Notes: generated from the sequence alone by a model not told the origin. DNA of 64,000 nt from Alviniconcha marisindica (GCA_018857735.1 JABMCL010002049.1:1076001-1140000); one strand, 5' to 3'. Shown: positions 47,831 to 57,559, counted from the stretch's first letter. Translations and numbers: made by a program.

Positions 47831-50800
47831 CATGCATACACCCACCAACACAAGATGCACATGCATACATATAGTACGCACAGCTCCTCACATTCAAACC
47901 TTACCTCCCCTGTTGCTGGGTTGATGCCATATTTCTTCAGGAAGGGCACAATGTTCCTGCACATCAGTAACACTAACAGTAATACAGATATTCAGTTTTT
48001 AAAAAAATATTTTAAACTTCATTTTCTGTCCGCCAGCCTTTACTTCAGTGTCCCCTATGATTGTATGAACTAGTCAGAACATTAAAGGGAAGATGAGATG
48101 CCCTTTCTACAAAAGGTTGGATCAATAACACTTTAAGTCATTATTGACCTAAGTAAAGACTAAAGTCTTTAAAGTAAAAGTCCAAGGTTTTTAAGTATGC
48201 AAAATGACCATCGAAATGATTGACAAATGAGTCACTAGTTTCAGATTTAATGAAATAAAAAATAATAAAAAATGTTGTTTTTTAATCGATTTTATTTTCT
48301 GTAGGCTGGCCGAGACTACAGTCTCGGGTTCTCCATCAGTCACGTGACTTTCCCGGAAGTGACGTCAGTCTGGGGAGTAGTGCGGTTGCCATCTTAGATT
48401 CTTCAGTAAACTGTGTATGCGTGTGGTCAAAAAAGTTAACTATGCGGCCTACTGTGTTGCCGCAAACTGTAACAATTCGCAGACGACCCCAGGTATAACA
48501 ATGCACGAGCTCCCGCGCAATCGACCCGCAGTGAGGCGAAAGTGGATTAAATTTTACAATTCAAAGAGCTGACTTTCTTGCTGCCCGCATCACACCCATT
48601 GTTTAGCGAGCATTCAGTGAGTGATTTCGCAAACCCCATGGAATACCACATGGGGTTTGCTTCGAAGCTGACACGATGTTCCGGTACTCTTTCAAAATCC
48701 TGCCTGACAGGCTCAAACTGATACGGCTGTATCCTTGTGGGTCTCTCGGGCAAAGTATCAGTTACGTCTTTGGAGCTCGAGATGGCCATTTTGCAGGACT
48801 CCCCAGAGTGACTAGTAGGATAGGCACGTGATTTGGGCGTCATGGCGACGCTTTCGGTACGACAGGAAATGCCTTTTTTCGTGCATTTATGACCCTGAGA
48901 TCACAGTTTCACCTACATCATCGTTCTCAGCAAGCTTTAACGGAAATCGTGTCAAAAATCACCCCTAACCTTGGACTTGCCCTTTAAGGTTGGGGGTGGG
49001 GGTGGGGGGGTGGGGGTCTAATTTGGCATGCGGGCTTGGTTGCTGAGATGACAGAGGATCAGGGTGCAACTTCACAATGCCATGGCCATTCACTGAGTGC
49101 ATTACTCCATTAGATAGACATGTTTGTGTGAAATGATTAACACAACAGATCAAAAAAACTCATCTCTACCTTGCCAAATGACATCTGTTTGCTTGGCAAA
49201 GCAAAGTAGTAAAGGCTTAGTCAAATCAAGTAGATCAAATGCATACTTAAATTAGTTAAAACTATACTAACACTAGTAACAGTAACACTAGAAACACTAA
49301 CAGACTAGCAAAGTGCTGTACAACTTACATGAGATCGAAGATGACGCCTTCCTTTGTGCATAATGGGTTCTCAAATGGCTGGAATGACAAGCTGAAATGG
49401 ACAATGCATAAAAACCAAAATTCAGTTCATGAATATGACATCAACAGAAAATCCCAATGAATATAATTTATAAATTGAAAGAATTAGTCAGTTACTTAAT
49501 CAGTGTGAATGTACTAGTAACGAGAAACTGAACAAATATTACTTATTTAAATATATTATTATATTAACTTATTATACTTTATAGGACTCTAATTTTTTCA
49601 AGCAAAACATTAAATGAAGGCTGAATAGTGAATAACATTAAATTTGCCTCAAATGGTAAAGTTTAATAACATCAATACTTACTTGACCTAGAGATGAACA
49701 CCCCAAAGCAACCTCTCCCCCCAAAAAAACCAGCAAAAACAACACAAAAACAATAACAACAAACAACCTCCTCAATCAGTCAATGAAACATAAGTTAAAA
49801 GAAGAATACATAGATGAAACAAGACAGCACAAGTTTTTGTTGTTGTTGTTGTTGTTCAACTTGTCGTTGTGGTTTTGTATTATTTAAAGAAATTAAACTG
49901 AGGAAAAGCAAAAACAAAAACAAAGAGCCATGAAATGATGAATTACCTGCAGCAACTGAAGGGGAGTCGTCGGAATCGTGAGTTTTCCCCTGTGTTCTGC
50001 GTTCCTTTGTAGCCGCCCCACTCATACTTCCACTCCTTTGTGGTCAGGTACCTGCTCAACACATTCACTTTATCTTGTAAGCTCAACACATTCACTTTAT
50101 CTTGTAATTCGCTGCAGTTCCTTCTGACTCTCTCAGTCCTGGGTATATTATATAATAATTAATATACTAGTTTACTAAGTACACTGAATGTTGTTTACTA
50201 AGTATACTGAATGTTGTTGTACATGCATAGTAGTTAGTACAGTAGTTAGTATCTGTCCTTGTCCATTGATGTTTTAACACATCAACAATCAAGCTTCTGT
50301 GTTAGTTTGTACTTATGATATTGTAGTTTGTACAGCGCTGTGAGCTCATAATTTATTTCACTGGGTTGAGCACTATGGAAGAGTTATTATTAATATTTTT
50401 ACATAATATATCTGCTTGAACAGCTTACGCACTGTTGGGGGGTAGGGAGCAAAATAGCAGGGCTATCTAATCTTATTCTCATAGTTATACTTTGCTCTGC
50501 ACTGCACCACTGAATCTACTTTACTTTTGGAATAAGGCTATAAAGTATAAATTTGGCTAAACATGTACATGTATTAAGTAATAAGTTTAATTAACTTACA
50601 GAACTTATATATTATCTTTTCACCCAAACAACACTAACTCTTAACAGACTAACATTTAACTAAATTAGAGAATAGTACCTTTGCACTAGTTCAGTAGTTG
50701 ATAAAGCTTGTGTTGTGTCTCGTTGATCAGAAAACAATTGTGTATTGTTGGCCTGGCTAAAGCCAGTAAAAGAGTACAGGGGTGCCCACAGTGTTGACAA

Positions 50801-51310
50801 GAAGAAGGTACCCTTTTGCTAGTTTTGGTTTTACTAGGTAATAGTCGGGATTAGCTTCTGCTGGATTACACGATAATAACGACGGAATCAAATGTAATTA
50901 ATACAACATGAAATTATAATTGTGGTTCGGTAGCAGTTTACATACAGCATGAAATTACAACATGAAATTATAACTGTGGTTCGGTAGCAGTTTACATACT
51001 GCAACACTGAACAGTGAGTTACTCAGTTAGTGTAACACACACATTAGCTGATTAGGATTACAGGATGCGCGTTTCTGAGATTAGTTAGTGAGATCGAGAA
51101 TGAGAATGAGAGTGAGACTGAGCAACTTTCTATCTCAGCGTTGAAACACACACCGCTGTGCATTGCTTCATATTGTAAAAAAATAGTCAGCCTGGACGCA
51201 GACGTGAGACAGGAAAATATAAGAAATGTGTCTCCGGTGCGGATAATACAACCACATACAAAGAAAACAAAAACTTACAATTTATCTTTTTGGTGCTGTT
51301 TCTTTCCCAT
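35167..51310 (-). CDS. PPIL2: RING-type E3 ligase/peptidyl-prolyl isomerase-like 2 (U-box cyclophilin), 19 exons, complete
   Basis: Coding exons 1-19 are 51279-51310, 49947-50051, 49329-49391, 47905-47956, 47303-47354, 46528-46619, 45888-45977, 44872-44947, 44299-44408, 43791-43835, 42864-42939, 41555-41751, 40636-40669, 39948-40065, 39442-39498, 39054-39123, 37967-38029, 35726-35868 and 35167-35275. All introns are GT-AG and the phases give 527 aa, close to human PPIL2. It starts [10 protein letters not shown], has a U-box (about 35-110, with [13 protein letters not shown]), a linker, the cyclophilin domain (about 278-433) and a basic tail ending KLKDFSAW. The isomerase site keeps FHRSIRNF and IIQGGDP, but the position of CypA Trp121 is His (RHLDGKH), as expected of a weak isomerase. 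The family is nuclear, joins activated spliceosomes and has U-box ubiquitin-ligase activity. Introns hold a LINE, a THAP element, exon-derived repeats and long dinucleotide tracts. Confidence 0.97.
35428..35450. repeat. (AC)n in PPIL2 intron 18
   Basis: About 11 AC units. Confidence 0.9.
35990..36182. repeat. (CT)n-(AC)n and (ACTC/ATGC) repeats in PPIL2 intron 17
   Basis: A CT run is followed by AC, then repeated cacactcacactcatgcata and about 15 AC units. Confidence 0.9.
36480..37700 (-). mobile_element. 5'-truncated, decayed non-LTR retrotransposon in PPIL2 intron 17
   Basis: On the minus strand: SYLSERT and YGVPQGS (frameshifted) near 37690-37640, then [20 protein letters not shown], a broken ADD site (LQMTVH), [50 protein letters not shown] and [11 protein letters not shown] 3' UTR follows to about 36500 and ends in (CT)n. 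It has the same orientation as PPIL2. The 3' UTR is shared with 6660-7030 and 54745-54900. Confidence 0.85.
38030..38600 (-). repeat. 51-bp tandem array made of PPIL2 exon 17 start plus acceptor
   Basis: On the minus strand each unit is a copy of the first ~37 nt of exon 17 (GAAAAGATTGTGATTGAGAG CTGCAC..) followed by gtcagtttctgtgtgcag, an acceptor. The conserved unit ends (plus coordinates) are 38091, 38142, 38193, 38244, 38295, 38346, 38397, 38448, 38484 and 38545. Spacing is 51 except 61 next to the real exon, 36 and 61 at the far side. The last unit fades at about 38596. Confidence 0.95.
38752..38895. repeat. (GGT)/(GT)/(G) tracts with dispersed tail in PPIL2 intron 16
   Basis: GGT units, a GT run ending in 12 Gs at 38799-38810, the dispersed tail at 38812-38850, and a G run at 38880-38891. 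Confidence 0.8.
39273..39435. repeat. Poly(C) run and (AC)n in PPIL2 intron 15
   Basis: A pure C tract of about 28 bases at 39273-39300, then AC runs at 39379-39432 ending only about 10 bp from exon 15. Confidence 0.9.
39705..39900. repeat. (ATT)n tail and 33-bp tandem repeat in PPIL2 intron 14
   Basis: A LINE/SINE-type tail ends in (ATT)5 at 39767-39783. The unit tatggttaagtgtaaaaaca ctggacatcag follows three times (39814-39900). Confidence 0.85.
40757..40955. repeat. ~100-bp direct duplication in PPIL2 intron 12
   Basis: The unit cactatcacaggctggtgtt ... ctggcaggacactta occurs twice in tandem (about 40757-40855 and 40856-40955) with few differences. A shorter GGTGTTTCACCTGCCATT block is identical. 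Confidence 0.9.
41771..42240. repeat. 44-bp tandem repeat in PPIL2 intron 11
   Basis: The unit ggtcatcatccacatctagc tctttttcacttttaacatc aaaa repeats about ten times (41771, 41815, 41859 ...), alternating between catcatcc and cagcaccc versions. The first unit starts within 20 bp of the exon 12 acceptor. Confidence 0.93.
42272..42500 (-). pseudogene. Three decayed copies of the PPIL2 exon 12 start, in intron 11
   Basis: On the minus strand: (a) about 42436-42486 reads [18 protein letters not shown] after an acceptor-like cttcag, against exon 12 [18 protein letters not shown]; (b) about 42380-42410 reads LLFDEDVLQ; (c) about 42272-42335 reads [18 protein letters not shown] after tttgcag, then stops. 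Each contains an acceptor and only the 5' part of the exon, so each looks like an abortive tandem duplicate. Confidence 0.8.
43587..43612. repeat. (AC)n in PPIL2 intron 10
   Basis: About 12 AC units. Confidence 0.9.
43970..44040. repeat. (GT)n with TCTG interruptions in PPIL2 intron 9
   Basis: GGT units, then GT and tgtgtctg variants. Confidence 0.88.
44445..44735. repeat. ~65-bp diverged tandem repeat in PPIL2 intron 8
   Basis: The unit ggggccatcacaactgcttc tccttaaagtcatagtcgat cctctctataacaaagcagct recurs four to five times with small deletions. Confidence 0.88.
44985..45235. repeat. ~118-bp tandem duplication in PPIL2 intron 7
   Basis: The segment gatttgccaaatggcataca ... acttacaga is followed by a second copy starting atttgccaactggcttgaat. 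Both contain ctcttcaacagaagtac and aattaaatta(t/c)caactaaaa. Confidence 0.88.
46030..46452. repeat. (AC)n tract, 420 bp, in PPIL2 intron 6
   Basis: AC runs with ATAC, ATGCAC and TCACAC interruptions, longest at 46389-46450. In PPIL2 transcripts this is (UG)n. Confidence 0.95.
46855..47125. repeat. (GT)n tract, 270 bp, in PPIL2 intron 5
   Basis: GT runs interrupted by G12 (46879-46890) and ctgctgtgcctg-type spacers, with a pure run at 47064-47125. In PPIL2 transcripts this is (CA)n. Confidence 0.95.
47621..47828. repeat. (CT)n and (AC)n tract in PPIL2 intron 4
   Basis: A CT run is followed by AC runs containing two copies of cacagacgcacacatgcatt / tacatg. In PPIL2 transcripts this is (UG)n. 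Confidence 0.95.
48434..48690 (+). pseudogene. THAP-domain remnant, copy 1 (frameshifted), in PPIL2 intron 3
   Basis: This is the same region as the THAP ORF at 54079, clearly alignable base by base. A C is missing just after the ATG (atgcggcc against atgccggcc) and several one-base deletions follow around 48550-48625, so no THAP reading frame survives. It carries the same TTT in place of the zinc-ligand Cys codon, meaning that change predates the split of the two copies. It lies antisense to PPIL2. Confidence 0.75.
48547..48843 (-). pseudogene. Second ORF start, convergent with the THAP remnant (copy 1)
   Basis: This is the counterpart of the ORF at 54231-54476. From the Met at about 48786 it reads [19 protein letters not shown] then [11 protein letters not shown], identical to copy 2 from DTLPERP onward for more than 30 residues. 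The frame is open while the THAP frame on the other strand is broken. Confidence 0.45.
48988..49328. other. PPIL2 intron 3 remainder
   Basis: A G-rich run at 48989-49018, then unique DNA. Nothing else is recognised. Confidence 0.4.
50052..51278. other. PPIL2 intron 1
   Basis: A 27-bp direct repeat (ctcaacacattcactttatc ttgtaa) at 50055-50108. A LINE/SINE-type tail at 50325-50395 (gtacagcgctgtgagctcat). A ~57-bp direct repeat (acatgaaattataattgtgg ttcggtagcag) at 50908-50998. No coding sequence. Confidence 0.6.
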
Positions 51311-52905
51311 GTTGATGCTTTAGGAAACTCTTTTATTTGTGGAGTTAGAATTCTCGAGGGAACCTTTTTGCCACAAACTGCCCGAAACAAAACAAAACTT
51401 TGAAACACAAAAAGATTCAAACGAACGCTTATTTATTTTAACACGAACACACAGTATGCAAATTTTCGGGGAAATCCCCTTGATCAAGCCACAAAACGAC
51501 ACTTAAACAACAGTTAGTGTAGAAATAGCAGTCATTCTGTTTCAGATTTTTTTCTCTCTCAAAACTTTGAAAAATTGCACCTCTGACCTACCACTTGTTA
51601 CGCGACCCCAACCTTTACCTGCCCCAACCCAAAAGTTCAGAAGAACTTTAATTTAAATCTGAATTGCATCGGACCAGCAGTCTACTCTTGGCCACAGCGG
51701 GTAAAATAAATGTCGGTCACTTTCTTTTAATATTCATGATATTGTACATATCAAGATCATGGACCAATCGTGTAGTTCTATGTAGCTCCACTGATTTTTC
51801 AGTCAGGACTCATTCAGTTCAGTTCAGTCAATCTCTCCACTGTCCGCCTCAGCGCCCCCCCCCCCCCCCCCCCTCACCCCCCACCCCCTGCGCACCCTTC
51901 TTTTTTTCTCTTCACTGATCCGCACCATTCTTTTCTCACCGGCTGAAAAATATTAGCAGTGATCATCACTGATCTTGGATATTGCTGAAAAAGAAGAAGT
52001 TCCACCCATCGCTTTTGTGCAGATCCAGAGCTGCGCTTGTGACATGCTGTAACGCTTTGAGTAACGAGGCTGGAGCCGGTCAGTTCAGTTATGACTGACT
52101 TCCTCCCGCTCACGGCATGGTCCCAAGTGCCACCCGTGTCACTGTCCGTCTCGTTGTGTGCTTAAGTGGAACTGCTGTAATCATTATCTCACTCTTCCTG
52201 TTTAATTAAGAATGAGCTTGGTAATTCGTATTTTTCACTGTTACTTTATTGACGGTATGCTATTATATACTGGGAGTTCAACAACGGTTAATTGACTGGC
52301 CGTCTCTTGTATACTCACCGCGACACTGTGAGTTTTATGGGTTTTTTTTTTACACGATATGGGTTTTAAATGCAAGTCATGTGCAAGTCAGTTACACAAG
52401 TCATGTGCTTGATAATTAATCATTTTGTCAGTCACAGTTACCATCATGTATTATAGTAACCTACGGGTAAACTACCCTATATAATTGCCCTGTTGTTTAG
52501 GCTTTACATTTGCTTTCATGTTCTAAATGTTTTGTTTGCTTGTGTCTTTTCTAATACAGACACTGTTTCCTGGTTGGTTGGTGTACAAATAAAAGTTATG
52601 TTATAGCAACCTCTGACTTGTGGCTCTTCATCCACTGTGCTTCCAAACTCCCTCCCCCCCCCTCCCCCCACCCTCACACCACTCCCCTACATATATATAT
52701 ATGGAGGATTTTCTGTTTATGTGTGTGCCGCTTACGTTCCTTGGAATACCGAGGGTTACCAGATTTATTATTGTATGACTTGTGGTGAAAAGATGCTTTG
52801 TCTAACGGTAAGCAATTCGGGCCAGCTCACAATAATAAAGTCTAAAACGTAGTACAGCCCCTTGGCCTACATCCGGGACGGGTATTTCTCGGCTTAGGGA
52901 GCGCG
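51311..52905. other. PPIL2 5' flank and intergenic DNA
   Basis: The PPIL2 promoter must lie here or a little to the right, but no TATA or CpG-rich block could be assigned. A C run is at 51856-51873 and (TA)n at 52691-52702. Confidence 0.4.
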
Positions 52906-52908
52906 CGT

Positions 52909-52985
<77 letters not shown>

Positions 52986-53030
52986 AGTGTGTGTGTTGTG
53001 TGTCAGTGTTTGTGTGTGTGTGTGTTTCTG
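52909..53030. repeat. (GT)n microsatellite
   Basis: About 37 GT units to 52984, then cagtgtgtgtgttgtgtgtc variants. Confidence 0.95.
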
Positions 53031-53164
53031 TGAAGTGTAAAATCAGTATTCCGCTCTCATCCCGAAGATTTTTTGTTGGTCACTGTAATAAAGGCCCCAC
53101 TGTAGGTCAGCTGGGACGAAATCAAGCCGGCGGAAGAATAAAAAATGTAACTATTTTCTTGATA

Positions 53165-53240
53165 GCCCCCCTCCCCATCCCCACCTCCAGCCAGCCCCCA
53201 CCCCCCCTCCCCATCCCCACCTCCAGCCAGCCCCCACCCC
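53165..53240. repeat. 36-bp C-rich duplication
   Basis: The unit ccccatccccacctccagcc agcccccacccc is present twice. Confidence 0.85.
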
Positions 53241-53856
53241 ACACACTGACACGTACGCACTGAGAAAAACAAAACTAAGGCCCAGAATTACACTTTAGTG
53301 TTCAAATTCTTGTAACAGGCCCATGATGGTCCTTATTGATAATCATTATAACAGGATAATGACTATTTAAAGCACTTCATCTCTTAATGAGCCCTGAGCG
53401 CTCAATATGATCATCTGATAAACGTGCAAAGATTGCCATTACTACTGTGACTGACTGTCCACTGAGGAACACGATGAATGAAGTCTTTGTGTTGATGCAG
53501 TGTGCGATTAATCAAAAGTGATAACTTTGTGATGGTAAAATGCAGTTAAAATATCAAAATGTGATGAAATTTATACCACTGCCATAAAAAGTCATCATCA
53601 TCATCGTCATCACCACCAACCACCACCACCACCACCATCAACTCCTTCCTTCTGTTGTATCCGTAGTATCCGTTCCCACATTTGTACATTCATTCTTTCA
53701 CTTTGTTCATTCGTTTGCATTCGATTCAGTCAGTCTTCGCTCACTCATTCGTTAAAAAAAAAGACAACTAGTCCAAAGAAAAATAAAGGCGAGTCAAGTT
53801 CCTGGAGAAAACCATTTATTACCCCACTTTCATGACACTTCCAAAAACCTGGCTTC
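53241..53856. other. Intergenic DNA
   Basis: A (CAT)/(CAC) trinucleotide run at 53593-53640. No gene is seen. Confidence 0.45.
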
Positions 53857-54078
53857 TTAAAGTAGAAGTCCAAGGTTTTTAAGTATGCAAAATGAGTATC
53901 GAAATGATTGACAAATGAGTCACTAGTTTCAGATTTAATATTTAAAAAAATGTTCAATTGGGTTTTTAATCGATTTTATTTTCTGTAGGCTTTCCCGGAA
54001 GTGACGTCAGTCAGTGCGGTTGCCATCTTAGATTCTTCAGTGAACTGTGTATGCGTGTGGTCGACAAAAAAGTTAACT

Positions 54079-54366
54079 ATGCCGGCCTACTGTGTTGCCG
54101 CGAACTGTAACAATTCGCAGACGACCCCAGGTATAACAATGCACGAGCTCCCGCGCAGTCGACCCGCAGTGAGGCGAAAGTGGATTGAATTTATACAATT
54201 CAAACGAGCTGACTTTCTTGCTGCGCCGCATCACGCCCATTTGTTTAGCGAGCACTTCAGTGAGTGCGATTTCGCAAACCCCATGGAATACCGCATGGGG
54301 TTTGCTTCGAAGCTGACACGATGTTCCGGTACTCTTTCAAAATCCTGCCTGACAGGCTCAAACTGA
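54079..54366 (+). pseudogene. THAP-domain ORF inside a TTAA-bounded element, copy 2
   Basis: The ORF starts [18 protein letters not shown] and shows the THAP pattern: first zinc-ligand pair Cys5 and Cys10, Trp in the middle (RRKWIEF), and SEHF, then [14 protein letters not shown]. The third zinc-ligand Cys, expected before SEHF, is Phe (TTT instead of TGT), so the finger is probably not functional. After about 54318 the frame continues only as the antisense of another ORF and stops at 54366. THAP domains bind DNA and occur at the start of P-element and Kolobok transposases as well as host regulators. No catalytic domain follows, so this is a remnant carried by a non-autonomous element. Confidence 0.75.
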
Positions 54367-54476
54367 TACGGCTGTATCCTTGTGGGTCTCTCGGGCAAAG
54401 TATCAGTTTCGTCTTCGGAGCTCGAGTTGGCCATTTTGCAGCGACTCCCAGAGTGAAGTAGTAGGCATATGGTCAC
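54231..54476 (-). pseudogene. Second ORF start, convergent with the THAP ORF, in the TTAA element (copy 2)
   Basis: Reading leftward, the ORF has an internal start [19 protein letters not shown] followed by [13 protein letters not shown]. Acidic Ser-rich starts leading to PYxFEP are typical of the beginning of animal proteins related to the P2X7 C-terminal (ballast) domain; this similarity is from memory and needs a search. The protein part is kept in both copies of the element with few changes. It meets the THAP segment tail-to-tail near 54318. No downstream domain is present. Confidence 0.45.
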
Positions 54477-54744
54477 GTGATTTGGGCGTCATGGCGACGC
54501 TTTCGGTACGACAGAAAATGCCTTTTTTCATGCATTTATAACCGTCAGATCACAGTTTCACCTACATCATCGTTCTCAGCGAGCTTTAACGGAAATCGTG
54601 TCAAATATCACCCCTAACCTTGGACTTGTCCTTTAAGGAGTCGGCTGAACAGTGACACACCCATTCTTAGGCACCCACAAACTGCACTTCAAGGAACAAA
54701 CCTTCTTTAAACAACTTTTTACACAACGGGTAGAACGGATCGAA

Positions 54745-54900
54745 AAGAGAGAGAGAGAACTCGAACTCGAAAACTTTATTTTACAAGGATTGTAGTTTAG
54801 GTTCAGTCAAAAACCTGTCTAACAACTAGTCCTTGCATTACTTATATACATAATATAGGCATGAATGAGTGAGTGAAACGTTATACATGAAAATTTCTAC
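54745..54900 (-). mobile_element. Short 3' end of the same LINE family
   Basis: A GA tract is followed by actcgaaaactttatt, aggattgtag, cctgtctaacaactagtcc, paralleling 36490-36580 and 6780-6880. Only the 3'-most part is present. Confidence 0.6.
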
Positions 54901-56980
54901 ACAAAACATAGCGTGCTCACAGCGCCAGATGAACACATGCCATACACCATTCAGTTACATATTATGAGCATACGGTGAGCATATTATGAGCAAATGAAGC
55001 AGCACAACATCTGATCAGTTCATATGACTAGTATCGGAAAAGAAAACAGAAGCAGTCAATGCTTATCTTATAAAGAACAGTAAGGGGGGGGGGGGGGGGG
55101 AAGTGGGAGGGGGGGGGTCGGAAGGCAGTCAGAGAGAGAGAGAGAGCAACTTAAAATCAGTCAAGAACTTGCTTTAAAACGCCCCCATGACCTTATATAT
55201 TCAATTTGATAATCTGAGATTCGTGAGCAACGGTTAAGGGGACTGTCTCCTCACAATAACCACAACATGAATGTCATCAACTCGCCAGTGTTGCACGCAC
55301 AGCCACAGCCTCTTTCGTATCGGGCCCGACAGCTGCATGCTTACGTCACCCACGGATTAAGACTAAAGAGGAAATATTTACCGTTAGGTCAGCTGACTTT
55401 TTTCTTTTCTTCTTTTTCTTCTTCTTTCTTTTTATAACAGTCTAGTCCCTCTGTCTCAAGTCCCCTCTTTCTTTCTTTCTTTTTTTCTTCCTTTTTTTTT
55501 TCTTTTTTTCTTTTTTTCTTCTTCTTTTTTTCTTTTTACAGTCAAGTCCCTCAAGTCACTGACACAAGCAGGATTCTAAACTAAAAATCAAACCAGCGGA
55601 ACATTTGAAGAACTTTTTCTTCTTTTTCACATATATAGGTTGTTTTTGTTAGTTTCTTTGTTATTGGTTTTTGTTTATTGTTTTTTTTTTAAATCTCTTA
55701 CACCTGTCGGGGACAGGCCGCTCTTCTTGGACAACACCGGCATGTTTTTGAGAAAGCTGGTTCCTTTAAAACTGAGCAGACATAATAAAGGCACGTGGGC
55801 CTACACGAAAAGACAACAATAACAAAAATGAAAACACTACTACTGGCTGTGATCAGACAGACCTGGAGTCTTCAAGACACGGAATAAGCTGCCTACATGT
55901 TCTTTCTACGAAAATAATAGGAAAACACATCCTCAGTCATGGCGTGCTTTTTTTGCATTTAGAAAAGGACAACAACAAAAACGAAATTCATATTAGAAGC
56001 TTTTAAACATATGTGCATATATTGACATCTGACCCACTCCAACCGAGTAACGCCCGTCTGTGGTTCCGGCATAAAACCATGTAAAATTTCCGGGCTAAAA
56101 GATGCACGGACGCGCCTGCAAACAGTATATTTTCCGGTCCTTTAATACACCAACTGTAAATGCTATGTGTTTTAATGAAAATACTTTCACGTGCCAGCAC
56201 GAAAAAGAAGCCAAAAAGGCTTACGGGTTTCAAATTTTGCACTTTTATTGGCAGTGAAGGGGTTAACAAAAATAATTATGATGAATCCTCTTTCGCATAA
56301 GACCTGACCTTCGCGGTTGTCCTGGTGTTAAATATCAGTTACCAGTAATTACCATAACTATAGCTGTTTTACGGTGACTTTGTTTGGCCCAGCGGTTGGT
56401 TAACTTTTGGAAGTGGAGTCAGTCAAGTTTTGACCAGGCAAACTAATATAACACAAATCACTGGGTTCAAACGTGAAATAACAAAAATACACACTCAGTT
56501 CATCGGCTATGAACTCGAAGGCCAGTATCAGTTATCACTGGATTTAAAGTTTTTGTGTTCCACCATGTTCAAATAAATATATATATATTGTGTGTATGGC
56601 ACCGCAATACTAAGTGTATTCCTAATTTAACGCGTATATCAGAGTGTACCATACCAAAATGTACATAGAATATCCCACAATAAGTTCACCGCAGCATGTT
56701 TGTCACAAACGTGGATGCCACAATGTGTCTACCACCATATGCATATTATATTCACAATGTATCAACCACAAGGTGTGTATCACGAGATACATACCACAAT
56801 GTATAAGAGCATACCACAATGTGTTTATCACGCTGTGTGTACATATAGATATATATATATGACACTGTACAGATCACACCAGGCGGTCCACTATTAAAAA
56901 GATAACAGTGATATGTAGAATCCCAGGCATAAAAAAGTTTGCCTTGCGGTGTAGATTCATTGAGCATCCCCACCCCCACC
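54901..56980. other. Intergenic DNA
   Basis: Poly(G) runs at 55085-55100, CT/T-rich DNA at 55395-55540, and a degenerate 20-30 bp repeat around cacaatgtgt/ataccacaatgt at 56640-56840. No gene is seen. Confidence 0.45.
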
Positions 56981-56984
56981 CACC

Positions 56985-57124
56985 TTGTGTGCGTGCGTGC
57001 GTGCGTGTGTGCGTGGTGCGTGCGTGCGTGTGGTGGTGTGTGTGTGTGTGTGTGGTGTGGCTGTGTGGTGTGTGTGTGTGTGGTGTCGTGCGGCGGTGTT
57101 ATGTGTTGTGGTCGTGTGTGTGTT

Positions 57125-57176
<52 letters not shown>
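56985..57176. repeat. (GT)n/(GTGC)n microsatellite
   Basis: GTGC units, then GT with GGTGT spacers, and a pure run of about 24 GT units. Confidence 0.93.
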
Positions 57177-57177
<1 letters not shown>

Positions 57178-57559
57178 CCCTTACATCAGTATAGTTGCTC
57201 TGTTGCTGATCTGTTAAAGCTTAGTAGATACTACAAGCATGCATAGTTTGAAACTGAGATCTCGCTTAAATCGTGTCTGAGAAAAAGCCGACGTTAAGGT
57301 CCTGTTGCGACAGGAAACGCGCTGTATATTTTCTGTTCATAAACATCAGGGTCAAAAAATTTGTGTTACTATTTTATGCGCGAAAGCAATAAATGTATAG
57401 GCATAAAGTCAGTGTTTGAAGTGGATAGGATTAGCTGAGTCCAATATCTTACACCGCTGTAACGATCAAATACTAGCTGCTCAACAAGAGCCATACAAAA
57501 AAAAAAAAGAAAAAAAGAAGAAAAAAAAAAGCAAAAAAAAAAAGCATATCTATTAGCGG

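Larger units (their letters stand above)
48169..48987. mobile_element. TTAA-bounded non-autonomous DNA transposon with THAP fragment, copy 1
   Basis: The left end is TTAA-AGTAAAAGTCCAAGG and the right end, read inward, TTAA-AGGGCAAGTCCAAGG, so the element has inverted ends of about 17 bp with TTAA at each border. It is about 820 bp, inserted in PPIL2 intron 3 between exons 3 and 4. TTAA target duplications are known for piggyBac and Kolobok elements; a THAP-bearing product would fit Kolobok better. No transposase catalytic domain is present. Confidence 0.72.
53857..54636. mobile_element. TTAA-bounded non-autonomous DNA transposon with THAP fragment, copy 2
   Basis: The left end is TTAA-AGTAGAAGTCCAAGGTT and the right end, read inward, TTAA-AGGACAAGTCCAAGGTT. 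It is about 780 bp, aligned end to end with copy 1 at 48169-48987, and lies in the intergenic region right of PPIL2. The THAP frame is open here. Confidence 0.74.
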
